Shown here in pieces: positions 10,286 through 24,240 of a stretch of 64,000 nucleotides of DNA; the stretch's first letter is position 1, and each line of letters opens with the position of its first letter. Position numbers and translations under genes: made by a program. The DNA is from Monomorium pharaonis. Lineage: Eukaryota; Arthropoda; Insecta; Hymenoptera; Formicidae. The notes below the pieces were generated by a model. That model was not told the DNA's origin. It ran no database searches and worked only from the letters and a program-made list of their open reading frames with translations. Location of the stretch: the NCBI RefSeq assembly GCF_013373865.1, contig NC_050474.1:1016001-1080000 (forward strand). The letters are read 5' to 3'.

Positions 10286-11431
10286 TTAAGGCTGTACAAC
10301 TCGAACTTTACGTTCTATTGAACCCCTGCACATTGGACACTCTGCTGGAACTTTCTCCGCACAAATGGAGCAACAGCAAAAGTGTCCACATGGTAGAAAA
10401 ATTACCTCGCACTGCAAAAGGAGAGATTATGAGATTATAATAGTAACAAAATAATTTATCGATCTTGCATATTAAAATCTTATATGTGCGTGCGCGCGGG
10501 TGTATATGTATAATATATTTACTTGCAAATCCAAACAGATTACGCATTCGATCATGCTGACATTCTGAATAGAATTAAGATCTTGATCACTGGTCGATGC
10601 CTCTTCGAGAGGCGCAGAAGCTGTTACGGGCGATCTAGATTCATTTAGTTTAACTTCTCCTAAATAATTCTCCACCGCCAGCAATATAGCAGCGCGATCA
10701 TTCTCGCAATTTATACCAATCTGCAAAAAGCAAGATAACATAATTAACGTGTTTTAAATAACTAAGATATAAATTTGAAGATGAAAAGTTTTGTATTTAT
10801 TGATATTTATTCATTGTTTATTGTGAACATAAAAATAGAATTATTACCAGTTTTTAAGCTACTAAAATACTTAAAATTTTAATTTACAATATTTTAAATT
10901 AAAATAAAAAAATTAATAAAGACTTACGTACATTTTTTAACTGTTCGTCGCTGATGTCCGGTAATAAAGATGGCAAAGTGGCCAAAAATGGAAGGCAGTG
11001 CAAAGCTCCTGCTATCGCTACATGTCGAACTAACATAGGTTCCAACATTTCCAGTAGCCCTTGCGGTCGAGCTTCCATTAGAGATTGATACTGCATCAAC
11101 CAGAATAAACTGCTACGTCTCGGGTTCTGTTAATATTTTTAAAAATTTTGTTTATTTTTTGTTACTCTTATCATATTTGTTTTATTACTTTTTAAAACCT
11201 ATATTAAATCTTATTAATATTTATTAATTTTACAAAAGAAAAAAATAGGATACACTAAATTATGAAAATTTGAAAAAGTAAGACATTGAATTACAGAGAT
11301 AAATCGCTGTTGCTCTATCGTATTAATTGTCATCAATAGTTGATCTCTCCTTTGTGTTTGCTGTTCCAATAAGTCAATCAGAATGGCTGTTAAGGCCACG
11401 CGTCTATCAGCGATCTCATTCTAAAAATACG

Positions 11432-11463
<32 letters not shown>

Positions 11464-14400
11464 AATTCTATAAATTATTTACTTATATAATTGTGTACAT
11501 AAAATTATATTTTATTACATTTAAAATTTTAAAATTACAAATTTATGAAATTAATTACTCTAAATATTTAACATAAAAGAATTTACAATTTGGCAGTTTA
11601 TTTAAGGTTTATATAATTATAAATATAATAAAAAGTTCTTTTTTATATTCTTAATTAACGATAGAACACACTTACAAGTTGTTGATTAATCTCCAACTTC
11701 CGTCTCTCGAGTTCAATATTAGTGAGCGCAGCCAATTGCGACTGCACCAGATTCATTTGTTGAATAATGCTCCAAGAACGCGCGTCGCTCCGTTCCAACA
11801 ACGCAGCAACCGCGGCTTTCTGCAAAACTTCATCCTGTCGTAATCTGTCGATGAGATCTTGTCTGCTTTTTTCTTGATCATGCACTATCTGAGCGAGGTG
11901 ATCGTTGTTTGTCACTTCCCTGTAGTCGAATCTTGATTTTATTCAATTTATATTCTTCTCACATTAGTTATGTAAAACTTGTATAATACGAGCTGTATAT
12001 TTATAACTAAATATTAGTTTAAATATAATTTGCTTTGTTTATCAATTTGCACAAATTTTTTTAAGGATCTAATTTATAAATGATTTATTGTCCGTCAAAT
12101 TGACGAACATTGAAATAAAATCATATATTTAACATATCTTTTTTGTATATCTTATATTCATGATTGACTCTCATAAAGAAACCAAATTTAAAGAAAAGAA
12201 AATTCATAATAGTTACTGACAGCGTAAGTAAGGATTGTACGGTGCAATCTCTGTATTTGGTATGCTCTTCCCATTTTCTCATTCGGCACATTTCCTCCTC
12301 CAATAATTTTTCCATCGCAACTGCAAAACAGTTTATATTCACATGCGTGACAATCTTGATTTCGGATATCTACGTTCGATACTCACCAAGAGTGTCTTTT
12401 GTACGTAACATGAACTGTTCCGAGTGGCAGGAAGTTAGTAGTTGCATTTCTTCTTGCTTTTCCCGCTCCAATAACTCAGTCTGACTCTGCCTTTCTTCCT
12501 CGCTGTTTTTCAGAAATTCTTTAATCACATTATCAGCCTCTTTTTCCGCTAGAAGGACAAGTTTATTTATATGTATTTCATTATATTTGCTAAGTCGTAC
12601 ATTTTATGCAAAATTCGTTAAAAATTGAAAAGAGATTGTACCATTGTAAATGTACGAGAGTAAACGCGCTCTATTTGTGTCTCTTTCCTGCTGAACTTTC
12701 TCGAGTTCTTGTTCCAGTTGTATTTGCTGTAGTGCTACATCCTCCAAAAGCTAAAAATGCAACAGTTTCTCTTGTTTAAGATGTTTAATGTTTTTGTGTA
12801 CGCTTAATTCACCTTTTTCCTGTGTGCTTTAAGCATAGATTGCACCTCCATCTCGTACTCCTGTTGTTGCTTTATGTTTTTTTCCACCTCCAACAAGGCA
12901 TTTTGCCGATGTTCCTGTCGAAAGTAAATGTTACTATTACGGCATCGATGTGTTATGTAACAGATTAATAAAAAATTTTATTTTTTATCATTCTTATATA
13001 AATAAGAAATAAAATTTTTTTATTAATCTGTTGTTAGTCACTTTTTTATTAATATTAAAACCCTCATTAAATAGATTTGTAAATTTGCAATCAAATTTTT
13101 AATGTCCATGTGTAAAAAATATTATAGGAAACAGGTAAATTAAACAATTTAGATAGATTAGAATAAATTGTAGAAGAAATGTTATATATATAAAACAAAT
13201 AATAAAACTAAAATAGAAATAAATAAGAATATGGGTGGAATAAAAAATTGGTATTTTTGTAGAGTTAACAAATATTAATGAGGCGCTGGGTGCAATAATT
13301 GAAATGGTTTTATTCATATTATAAAGAAATTGGGCCAGGTATTTTGTTTTTATTTTTATTTTGTTTATTTACTTTTTATAAGTTGGATTATTATTATTGC
13401 ACTAAGCGAGTGAATCTGTTCAAACTTTTTATTAAGTAATAATAAACTAAATGGATGATAAGTGGGAAGCATACGAAACTCAAAGAAGCGTCCAACATGC
13501 CTTCATTTTGTTTTGCTTCTGTAATGCTGCCTAAAAGAGAAAAAAATTGTGAATATGTGCAAATATTGAAAGCACATTGTGCGTGAATCAGGTCCTCGTA
13601 AAATTGATCAATTTCTGTAAATTTTTTCAGTGTAAAAATATGCAAAGTAAATAAGCATAGATGATAGATGAAAAAATGACAAATTTTTATAGCTCGTACA
13701 TATTATTGAAAAGGAACACACACACACACACACACACACACGCGCGCGCGCGCGTTTCTAAAATAATAAATATTTAAATAAATCTTCGAGATTTTTGATC
13801 AATTTGACGACGTATGTTTAATGATATAATAATGTAATTAATGAAACCTCGTAATTAGTATGTTTGTGCATTATATACCTGCACGTCGTTATTCTTATTA
13901 TGGTATACCGTCTGCATGTCTTCCGAGGTCATGTCTTTCAAGATATCGGTCTCCGATACAGAGTTCTCCGGTGAGTACTCGATGCCACTCTCATTTGCCA
14001 AAAACGCGACGATCACTATTGCGCCACCCTCTAAAATATCTTGAGGTGGGTACGACAGGTTTAATCCATCGATATTTAAATTCGTCAGTTGTTGCGCGTT
14101 GCCTAGAGACTTGGGCAGCTTATGCAGCGATTTGTTGTGACTAATGTCGAAGGTGTTGAGCTGCTGCAGCTGTCCGATGTCGTCGGGCAGCTGTTTCATA
14201 TTATTTCTCGAGACATTCAAAATTGTTAACTTATTCAAGTATACTATTTCGTTGGGCAGTTTGCGAATATTGTTGTCTTGCAAATGAAGCTCCTGAAGAA
14301 AATAGAATAAATCGTGATATTTTAATGTTATTGTTGCTATATGTTGTAAAAATTGCAATATATGACTTTAGAAAAAATTTTTACACAATAAAAGAAATTT

Positions 14401-15514
14401 AAAATAATTATTTACAGAAGAATTACAAAAGATGATTTTAATTCGTTAAATTAAATTAAATTTTTTAATATTTTATTGAAAAATGTGTAATTTCTCTAGT
14501 TAAATCAATTATATATATATATATTTTTCTCTAATAAATTAGAATTTTATATCATCAGAAAAATTCATAGTTTTTTTTTGTATTTTATCTTTTGCAATAA
14601 TCACAAGAAAATAAATGGACGGATCTCCCAATTAATTTAATAAATTTACCTTGAGGGAAGAGAGATACTTAATGTCAGAGGGTAATGTGGTAAACTCGTT
14701 TCCATGAATGTCTAAGACAGTCAATAACGACAAGTCACTTAAGGCACCACCACCCGAGAATGAGCTCAGCTTGTTATCATACATTAGCAGGATCTTTTTC
14801 CGGAACACCTTGCAAAGCGAATAGATGCCCGATGGCACATTCTTCAAGGCACATTCCGACACGTCGAATACTGGTTCCGGATTTTCCCTAGCCTGTTGTG
14901 CAAAAGGAAATGATAATTGCAAACACAGGATGCATTAGTGCATACTTTATATCAAATTATTAAGTTTTTTCAAATTTTATAAGATTTTATTGGAAGTTAT
15001 AAATGAGACTCGCAAGATATTTCAGAATTCAAAATATAAAAAAAGTTGTAAATTTTCTCTCAATATTTCTGAAGTGTTCCAATTTGAAGTACTCAAATAA
15101 AAAAAAATTTTTAATTTTCTAAAAAAATACAAAATTATACAGAAAATTCTGAAATTTATACATGAAAATTTTGAAAAATTATATAAAAAATTGAAAAAAG
15201 TTTTTGCTAAGATAATGATTAGTCATAAATCGTTCTAACCTTAATCTAGCAGATCTAGCTAAATGCAATTTCTACATCTGTTATATTTTATCGTCCATAC
15301 ACATTACTTTTATGTTTATCATTATTTCTGTTAACAAAGACACGATAAACGATCCAGATGTAGACTGACACTGTCTAATTAATTAATTATTATCAAGCTG
15401 ATCAGTACCCATCATAACCTCAATTTGTGGAAATGTACTCACCAGGTACAACTTGTATTCGAGCCGCGCCTTGTAGTCGACCTTGGTCTTGCTCTCGTCT
15501 TGCTTCCTCGACAT
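10286..15514 (-). CDS. LRSAM1: E3 ubiquitin ligase LRSAM1 (leucine-rich repeats, coiled coil, SAM, RING)
   Basis: RING-type ligase that in mammals ubiquitylates TSG101 and acts in endosomal sorting and bacterial autophagy. Twelve coding exons: 15514-15443, 14892-14650, 14292-13879, 12914-12813, 12750-12642, 12548-12387, 12320-12221, 11919-11676, 11420-11295, 11126-10932, 10720-10523 and 10411-10286. They total 2091 nt and 696 residues (human 723). Order: the start MSRKQDESKTKVDYKARLEY, leucine-rich repeats to about residue 220 (LPNEIVYLNKLTILNVSRNN), then a long glutamine/glutamate-rich coiled coil. A SAM-like segment (SDEQLKNIGINCENDRAAIL) follows, then a C-terminal RING (CVIC, CGH, CPMC). 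The mammalian P(T/S)AP motifs before the RING are absent. A 30-nt extra exon at 13530-13501 is possible. Confidence 0.9.
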
Positions 15515-17147
15515 CCTTGCTCGGTGTTCGTTGTCATGACAAGGAGACGGACGAGAATTTCATCACGCGCAGTAGACATGTGACAAAGCGCCGAGCTCTC
15601 CTTAAAGAGGCTCGTCCAGCTGTCAATCAGCTGTCAATATATCAATGTCTGCCCCTTTAAACTGCACTTTTTGCACCTGTTACCACTTTTTTCTCTTTAC
15701 TCTTTACATTTACTACATTCGTTGAAGACCGTACATGATGTCTTATAAAAATAAAATATACTTTACCATATATACTTTAACGAAACTATTTAATTGTATC
15801 GATTGTTTTGAAAATGTATCTGGAAAATGGTAATTCCACGAATTGAGTGCATTCTTTCCGAATTGTACAATATCGCACGATTCGGAAGAGGAATTACGAT
15901 TGTTTCTTATTTTTTTTTTATATCTTTTTTCTCTTCAACGTTTATATTATTTTATTTTAAATTTCTAATGTCAGTGATGTCAAATCGATGTAAGGTGGAA
16001 AATGAAATCAAAGCTCAACCAAGAAGAAGACATGATCTTGACCTTATCGTGACAAACGAGCGTTATTTCAGTATGTTGTAGATATTGTAACGTATAATGA
16101 GATACAGTTACGATGAATTTGACATTAGGTCTGTTCTTTGTGACTGTCATGTTATACTTTTTTCACTAGAAATGGACAGATATAATTAGATTTTAGAGAA
16201 AATTCAAGGAGCTCGGATAAGGACGATATTCATCCGAGTCCGAACTCAAGGCGAAGACTGTCTAAAGACTTAATTGACTTAAAACTAATGAAGACCACGT
16301 TATTCCACGAAGATTATTTTGAGATGTTGCGCATTTATATTCAATGAAATTAATTGTACATTAATTTAATAACTTGTGTTTGAATATACGAACGCATGGT
16401 ATATTTGAATATATGCATACAAGAATGTATATACAAAGAAAAATATCCGTAATCTTGTAGAAATGAATAATAGGATCTGTTCTTTTTAATTGCATCTCTC
16501 ATTTCTTTTTTCTTTAACTACACATCTTTTATTCTTAGTGCGATTGAAAGAACAGATGAGCACTCCATAAAATACATTACTATTAAGAACGCAAAAATCC
16601 CCCGATACTGAATCAGAATATGTTATCAGGAAATGAGTTGAAAATAATACAAAAATAATTTGGGAATATAAGGATCAGGAAAGAGGCAGTACGATTTTAT
16701 TTAAAGCTTAATAGGAACCATCTAATTTCAGGTAATTCGGTTTGTGCCTGTTATTTTACCTGTGTGTGCCTATTTATCGTTATTTATTATTAATTATTAT
16801 TATCAAGTTATTTACTCTGTTGATGATAATATTAATAATTTATGGTTATTTCGCGCATGATCTTTTGTACCTTATTCTAAGTTTATATAGATAAATATAA
16901 ATTATATACAAATAAAACGTTAATAAATGATAAATTACATAATATATATAATAGAGAAATATATGTAATTTATTAATCGCAATTAATAAATTGCATATAT
17001 ATATATATATACACACATACACATAATAATGTTTTCTCGTTTATCTTTTACAAACAATCAACTAATTAAAAAAAAAAAAAACAATTTCTTTAAAAAAGTA
17101 TCTAAATATTAAAAAATATCTAAAACAATTCAACTTCTTTGCGAATT
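15515..17147. other. Intergenic, AT-rich, no gene seen
   Basis: Likely LRSAM1 promoter in the first 150 bases, then the 3' side of the next minus-strand gene. TA-rich microsatellite near 16998-17012. No recognisable coding frame. Confidence 0.5.
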
Positions 17148-20100
17148 TTATGGCAAATCCTGTGAATATTCCTTTTGACGCAATCGATATTCTGTCGGTG
17201 TTAGCATGCCTCTGAAATATATTTTTTCAGTCACTTATGTGTATAGATTTGTCATTGTTAAATATAAATCAATTACATTACTTAATCTTTTACTTAATCT
17301 TTTTCTGAAGATCGTGCGTTTTGTATCAAAATATTCTTCTAGAATTCTTAAATACCCTGAGATAAATTATTTTGTTCACAATGCCGCTCATCTTATGCAT
17401 TTGCTATTTAATTATTTTAATTATATTTTTAAGATGGTGAATTCTTAATTAATTTAAATTTATTAAACAAATTTTTTTGATCGTTTTTTTTTTATTTGAC
17501 CGATTATTATCCGTTACCTTAGAACAGTATCGAAGGACACGCACACGCCCTTATCACACATCCGCCTGTAAAGATGCCAGCATTCCTTTTCCTTGGTCGT
17601 TTGAAAATGTGGCTCCGACGACAACGTCACTTCTGGTGGCATCTCTTTCGCCGACACCGTCTCTTTAGGAAATTGTTCGATCTATATTTGCATCATAAAT
17701 ATATCAAATTAAAACGTAGCTTTGTAATACTGTTGATAGTAATAACAGTAATAATAATAATAATTTTACTATTGTAAAATATAACACAAAATAATTTTAC
17801 AACATATTATACTACATAAAATTTGTTTTAACCCTAGAGCGTTACTTATAATTCTCAACGTTAGTTCTACTGTAGGTGACAATTCACCTACATAATCGAG
17901 ATTTTTTTCCTACTCTGTACATAGATTGCAAAAATTGAGCTAACATTATTTTAGTTGTAATAACTCTTATTAAATACTATTTTAAATTATTAATAAAAAT
18001 TGTGTTATAATTGAATATATAATTGGATTAGCACTTGGATGAACATTTATTTACAGTAACAATCTAAGATATAATATTATTCAGTTCTTTTACTTTCGAA
18101 AGCGGAGTGTCGATCGGTGGAGATGGAATCGCGACGAGATCAACTCGCGGTATCGTCAGAGGTATTCTTTGTTCTTTTATTTCTATCGGTCCGCTATTTG
18201 TCCGTTCTGCTATTCTGCGAACATCAAAAAGATATATTCTTTCTTTTGCTTGCCCCCTTTTTCGTACAATTACACGATAAAATTACAAATTTATAAGATC
18301 GCCAAAATTACAGTAAGTTTACTTTTGAATACATTTTTAATTGAGCACATTTTAATAGATTTATTTTAATGTATTATTTGCCAATCACGCACGTAGCATG
18401 CATTTATGTAATTAAATATATAAAACTCTGAAAATTTCCAAAAGATATTTTCTTGGATTATTCGAATTAATGATAGTAATTAAATAAAATATTAATAGAA
18501 TAATATAATACATCCTTTTGTGAGAGAATATATATATAGTATAACATGAAATAATAATTATTAATAAAACAATATATTTATTTAAAAATAATTTGTGTAA
18601 GAATTTTTTAGAGGATATTTTAATAGTGTAAAATTAGAAATAAAAGGAGAGAAAAGAGAGGGAGTTCACGGTTCATAAAACGCAAGATTGCGAGAGTGCG
18701 TGTTCAATAAATATGTAGAGTTTGGTATCAGTTTCCGAATTTCTTGTAAGCTCTAAGCAAGCAACGCACGCGTCGCGTAATGACAACGAATATGATGATC
18801 GAAGTTTGGCGGAGGTACCAATCGAAGGACGTACCACGATCCGCGGGATGCGAACATTCACGGCCGTACCAGTCCGTTACCAACCAACTCCTTCCTCCTC
18901 CTTTTTCTTCTCCTCTCTTTTCCTTCCTTAGCGTCCCACTTTATTTTTTCGACGTCAATATCATAAATTGTCAGTTAATCGAATTTTTTATTGCTCCCTT
19001 TTTCCTCCCCTTTATATATAGATTAAGATATGACGATAGCTCGATTACTGAAAATCGATCTTCACATTTAGCGATTTTTCCGCATAGGGCTATTTTATTT
19101 TGCTATCCTTTTAGGAACTTTTGTTATTTCTGCAATTTTGCGTAATGCTTTTGTTCTTAGAGAAAAGGGGAATAAATTTAAAAATAGTAAAAGTCTTTGT
19201 TAGTCAAACCCCCTTAGTTACATAATAAATGACGATTGATTGGCTAAAATAAATACATTGTTTTGATATTTGAAACGCTGATAATGTCATTAATGATTAT
19301 AAAAAAAATATACGTATATTATGACTAAGATTTCGCTCACATCGGGCGAGCCGATGTGCTGCGCGTTCGTAACAGCTTCCGCTTCTTGTCGTGCAGATCA
19401 CCGATCGGCACCGCCAGGCACCTCTTTTCGCGATCAGTCAGCGGTGCCTCCGGCATTGTCCTCTCGGAATCCTGTGGAATTAATATGGGCTCGACGGCCA
19501 GCGTCGGCATCGTAACGATACTATCGATGACAGTCCTGCTGTCCTGCTCCCTCAGGTCCTCACTGCTGTTTTCGTGTGCGACGTTAACGGCGAGGCCAAA
19601 ACGGGGGAGTTGAATATTGCTGACGATTCGCTTCTCCTCTTTCATCGGTTCCTCGTCGAACGAGTCTCTCTGAAAGGAAACTGTTCAGCGATTTAGCTTG
19701 TAGATTCGCGAATTTTTAGCGATCAATCTCGTCTAGTTTCCCGTGACCAAAGTTCAAGGCGAGGAATAATGTTTAATAAGAGCGAATTGGTCTATCGTGA
19801 CAATAAATCGATGATAGGCGATATCATCTGGCTCAGTTGTTGACCAACGATAGAATCGGGTTACTCGGTAAATAGGCCCGACTCGATCTATTACGATATT
19901 TGTAAAAAGCTCAAATTCGATTGTACACGACAAGCCTATTAATTCGACACGATCAATCACGATGTCTCCGCGATACGCCGCATAATCCCGTGATTACTAG
20001 ATGGTCCATTAATAACAATCGGCAGGCTTCTACATTAAAAAAATTAATTAAAAAGGTAGAAAATGCAACAACAAACAAATCCTTTTTTATGTCTATTTCA

Positions 20101-20291
20101 TTTTTACGAATAATTTTTTAAATCTAATTATACATATATTTAAAGAATTATATATTTTATTATTTTTTTGTAATACACAAGAGTTTGAAAATTTTGTTTT
20201 TATATCTTTTTCCTTTTTTTAATTTATCATATATAACAACAAATTTTATAGTATTTTTAAAAGATTTAATTAAATTTATAATTGTGTGAAG

Positions 20292-20334
<43 letters not shown>

Positions 20335-23300
20335 TATTTATAAGAAAGAAGATTGAGAAAATAAAAAAGTAATTAAGTATTACGAATAATGAAGTTAAGA
20401 GTTTTGTGCATCGCAAAGTGAACGCGAGTGTTGTACAGGCAGACCAGAATTATTCCGGCTATGTGCGGCTCGCGTGTCTCGTGTCTCTCTTAATTAGTCC
20501 GTTCAATTATAGTTCTACGCCTCCTCGCGCTCCTTGCTTGTTACCGCACGCGTCTATGTTATCGAACATTATCAGCGCGATCGCACAACCAGATAAATAC
20601 TAATTTATGACGCAACAGGAACATAAGAGTCATTTTATCTGCGATTAACGGCGGCGTAAATTTCAAGAAATCAAAGATTAGTTAAGAAGAATTAAAACCT
20701 ATATCGTTATATTTATCAAGCTTGTACATTTGTATGTAGATAAAAAACCTAGATGTAATTTATATAAAAATAAAATAGGAGAAATACCTTACCTGACTTA
20801 ATGGGCTTTCTCGCTGTGCCGGGATTGGGGTTGATAGACGTCTTGATGATAGGCGTGGTGGGCAACTTGCTGCGCAGCTCGCTGATAAGCTTATCGTCAC
20901 ACGGCGAGTTCTCCACGTCGCTATCGCTATCGGCCGAGCTGACTAACGACACCATGGTGACCACGTCGCTCGTCTTGGGATCTACGAAGGCCCTCCCACG
21001 TCCTCTGCGATCCTCGTCCTTGCTCGGCCCCGAGGCGAGGAGACGTCTCTTCGCGCTTCTTGATCGCCTCTTTAAAGGCGCCGATCTTGTCGATCGCTCC
21101 CCTCGCGATATCTAGAGGACAGTTTATAAACAGATTCCTATCTTTGTTTTTATCCGACTGATTTTTCATTTTGTTCTTACATTTTCTATATCGACTATTT
21201 GCTTCTAAATTATTTTATTTCGTTTCATCGGAGGATTTTTGATTTACAGCGCGCGAGATAGCGAGATAGGGAATCCCCGGGATCGCGAGGCGATAGTGAA
21301 ATAGTGAATCCCCGGATCTCGGAAAGTTTCTTTTTCTGCGCCGCTTACCTTCGTCGTGCCTTCCCCGTACTTTTCCACAGCGTCTTCTTTCCCGTCCTGC
21401 ACTTTTTCACAGACGATCAATTTATCTGTCGCCTCTGTGGTGAGGCCAGGCGCGTCGATCACGATGTTCACTTGAACGCGCGTGAGATTTCGCCTCTGCG
21501 GTGGCGCGGAACTTGTCCTTCTCGCCTTTTCCAGGCTTGTCGTGGATGAGCTCGTGAGAGGAGCGGCACCTCTGTCGATCGACGACTTGGTCGCGGCACT
21601 CTTGTCCAAGGCCGAGGCACATCTGATCTCGATCGATTTCGCCGGTGCGAGACTCTTATTCTTCGCCTCCGATGGTCCCTTCGGCGAGGGCGATAATTTC
21701 TCCACCATCGGCACGAGGAAGGCGCGATTGGTGCCGCTGTGAAAACTCGCGCGCTTCTGCTTTGCCGATGAGAAATCGGCATTGGCCTTCACCGGATCCG
21801 CATTTTCCGCCATTTTCAAGCATGAAAGAGGTGGCTGATCGGCCGCTGGAAGATGAAGACTCGTGCAATCGATATTTATACGCGTCTTCTTTTTCCTCTC
21901 TTCCTCCTCCACAGCGTCCAAATTATCGTGCGAGTCTAACGATTTCTAAAAAAAATCGACAATGTCCTCTATCCAATGATGAACTTAAAAATCTTGAAAA
22001 TGGCATAGTTTTTTACTTTTGAACTTATAATAAAAATATGACTTGATAGAGCAACTTTATTTGCAATCTCACTTATAGATTTTTAGTAGCAAAAATATAA
22101 GAATCATTTAGTCCGATTTATGGTTTAAAAAAGAAGTTTTGGTTTAAAAAAGTTTAAATTTGTCAGACAATATGACATTGGAAAATTTTATTATTAAGAC
22201 AGAATATATTATAATTATTTATCTACAAGTATACCTCGTTATCTCTTTCTTCGTTTTTTACGCTTTCCGTTGCAGTCTCATCCTTTTTCGTCAACAAATC
22301 ATTGTCTATCGATCGGGGCACAGTCTCCAACTTCTTCCCACATAATCTTTCACCTACATTCACCTCATAATCCTTACATGTTTCCTTCGCTCGATCTTCC
22401 AAATTGCTCAGCGCTGCTGGACTTCGCTGGTCTTTTCTCTCATTATCCTGAATAGAATTAGGTTCCTTTCTAGGAAGAGGGGTTGACGGGACGGATAACG
22501 ACAATTGTGAATCACAGCGTTCCTCCACGTTGTGTGCTAGAAAAATGTCGATGTTTGCCTTGTTCTGCTCGCGATGTTTCCACGCGAGTCGCAATCTCTC
22601 GGCGAGCTCCTGCCGCGAGTAAAGGATCGACGCCTTCTCCGTGGTGGCATAAGTTCTGCCAGATCGACCTGTGGTCGGTCTGGATCGACTCGGGATCTGT
22701 CGAGCCACTACCTCTACCTGGGCCAGGCTGTCGCGGCGATCTTCGCCCCAGGCAACTCGCACCTGTCAATTGTGTGATAACATTTATACATGAACGATTT
22801 TGCTGAAGTATCTAAAAATTTAGCTGGATACAGATCTAAAAATAATTTTGTCAGATTTATCAAAAATAATTATAAAGGAAAGCAGCGTTTTTAAATAGCA
22901 CTGATGAATAACGCTGTAAAAGGTTTTAGCATCCTATGATTTATAACAATTTAAGTATCCTACATAATTATTTCGATGGTTTAATAAAATTTTCAGATCT
23001 ATATATCCCCAAATAAATTTTTAGATTCTTTAGCAAAATCACTTTTTCCGTGTACATTAAGAAAAATATTAGAAATATGAAATAAATACAATATAATGTA
23101 TAATACGATTCCTCAATTATAGAATTTGATAAAAAAAACATCAAAACGAGATTAGTCACTTTCTGCATGTAGTTCTTTGGAGTCGATTATGAATTCGAAT
23201 TCTAAATTGTGACGTGATGAAGCAATTTGAAAATCGAATTTGTATATGCAATGTTCAAAACATTATAAGTATAGTAATCGACAACGACGTAAATAAAGCT

Positions 23301-23494
23301 TTCTCGACTACCTTGGGTTTCTCCGTCGCATTCGCGGCTAATCTTCCGCGCGTGATTGGATTCGCATAGATCTGCAAGGACTTGCCGCAATCATCCTCTG
23401 CTGATCTCTGTCGTCTCAGATGCTGTCGACGCGGCACAGGCTGCTGCAACGACAGCTGCCTGACCGGTCGCGTCGCTCTTCTACTGTTAGACAT
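17148..23494 (-). CDS. Uncharacterised serine/charge-rich protein, about 743 residues
   Basis: I do not recognise this gene. Eight exons fit in phase: 23494-23312, 22762-22235, 21945-21349, 21111-20793, 19665-19341, 18166-18094, 17660-17518 and 17211-17148. They total 2232 nt. Most of the product is low-complexity and predicted disordered (Ser, Lys, Glu, Pro). Two segments look constrained: a basic amphipathic stretch at about residues 110-137 (SRQELAERLRLAWKHREQNK) and the C-terminus (KECWHLYRRMCDKGVCVSFD, then GMLTPTEYRLRQKE). The fifth exon could end as a stop at 19337, but a GTGAGC donor overlaps that stop and the downstream exons join it in frame. The sixth exon has a weak acceptor, and the acceptor at 19666 was chosen from three overlapping AGs by phase. 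Exons one to four are solid; the link to the last three is inferred. Confidence 0.6.
22806..23030. mobile_element. AT-rich foldback element
   Basis: Left arm (about 22806-22880, TATCTAAAAATTTAGCTGGA onward) is the diverged reverse complement of the right arm (about 22955-23030, ending AAATTTTTAGATTC). A further copy of the right-arm sequence lies at about 42848-42920 in the same orientation. It sits in the first intron of the uncharacterised gene. Confidence 0.5.
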
Positions 23495-24155
23495 CTCCGG
23501 ATAATCGTCTTTGCATTATCGGTGTGTCTCCTCAACAATTTCCAAAACTCCTCTGACAAAGCTTATTTGATCTTTCGTTCATTGGTGCAGGAGCAACTTC
23601 TTGGCGCTGACACAGGTCAAGTTAAAAAAAGGAAAGAGCTTTTCTTTGTAAATATAATATTTAGGTTTTTTCAGTCCTCGAGGAGCGAGGTGTCCATCGA
23701 GTGACGTTGTCGACGCTACGACCAGGCGCCGACTGACTGACTGACTGCACCCTCATCCATTGCCCTCCACCAGCTTTCCTTGGTGTGTATCAAGTCCACA
23801 AAGCCCCGGTTTACTAACACACTCGTCAGGTACAGATATAGTGAGCTCTACCCTTCTCGCTTTCTCTTTCTTTCCCTCCCTCATCTACCTTGAACGGGAG
23901 CCAACACACGAGCACTATAGCTGTACTGGTACCATTAACCTCCGTCATTACGATCACTGTCAGCGCTACCAGGGTGGTCGAACTCCCTCGCTCACTTCGT
24001 ATACGTTGCCCTCGAGGCCACGGTGATGTAACATCGCGATATTGGGACTACACGTACAGGATATTTTCTTCAACTTGTATATCCGAAATATTTTTGTTTC
24101 GTTTTTGATGGTATGGATAAATACGGAAATTACCCATTTGGGGGGGGGGGGAGGT

Positions 24156-24240
<85 letters not shown>

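Noticed and set aside
13099..13645. AT-rich minus-strand frames inside LRSAM1
   Set aside because: Hydrophobic, low-complexity readings of intron sequence; a 30-base candidate exon is treated separately.
18118..18296. Plus-strand frame from ATG 18123 with hydrophobic residues
   Set aside because: No promoter or splice partners. The same bases give an in-phase exon of the minus-strand gene.
21304..22022. Long plus-strand frames opposite the uncharacterised gene
   Set aside because: Shadows of the minus-strand exons, which have matching splice sites and phases.
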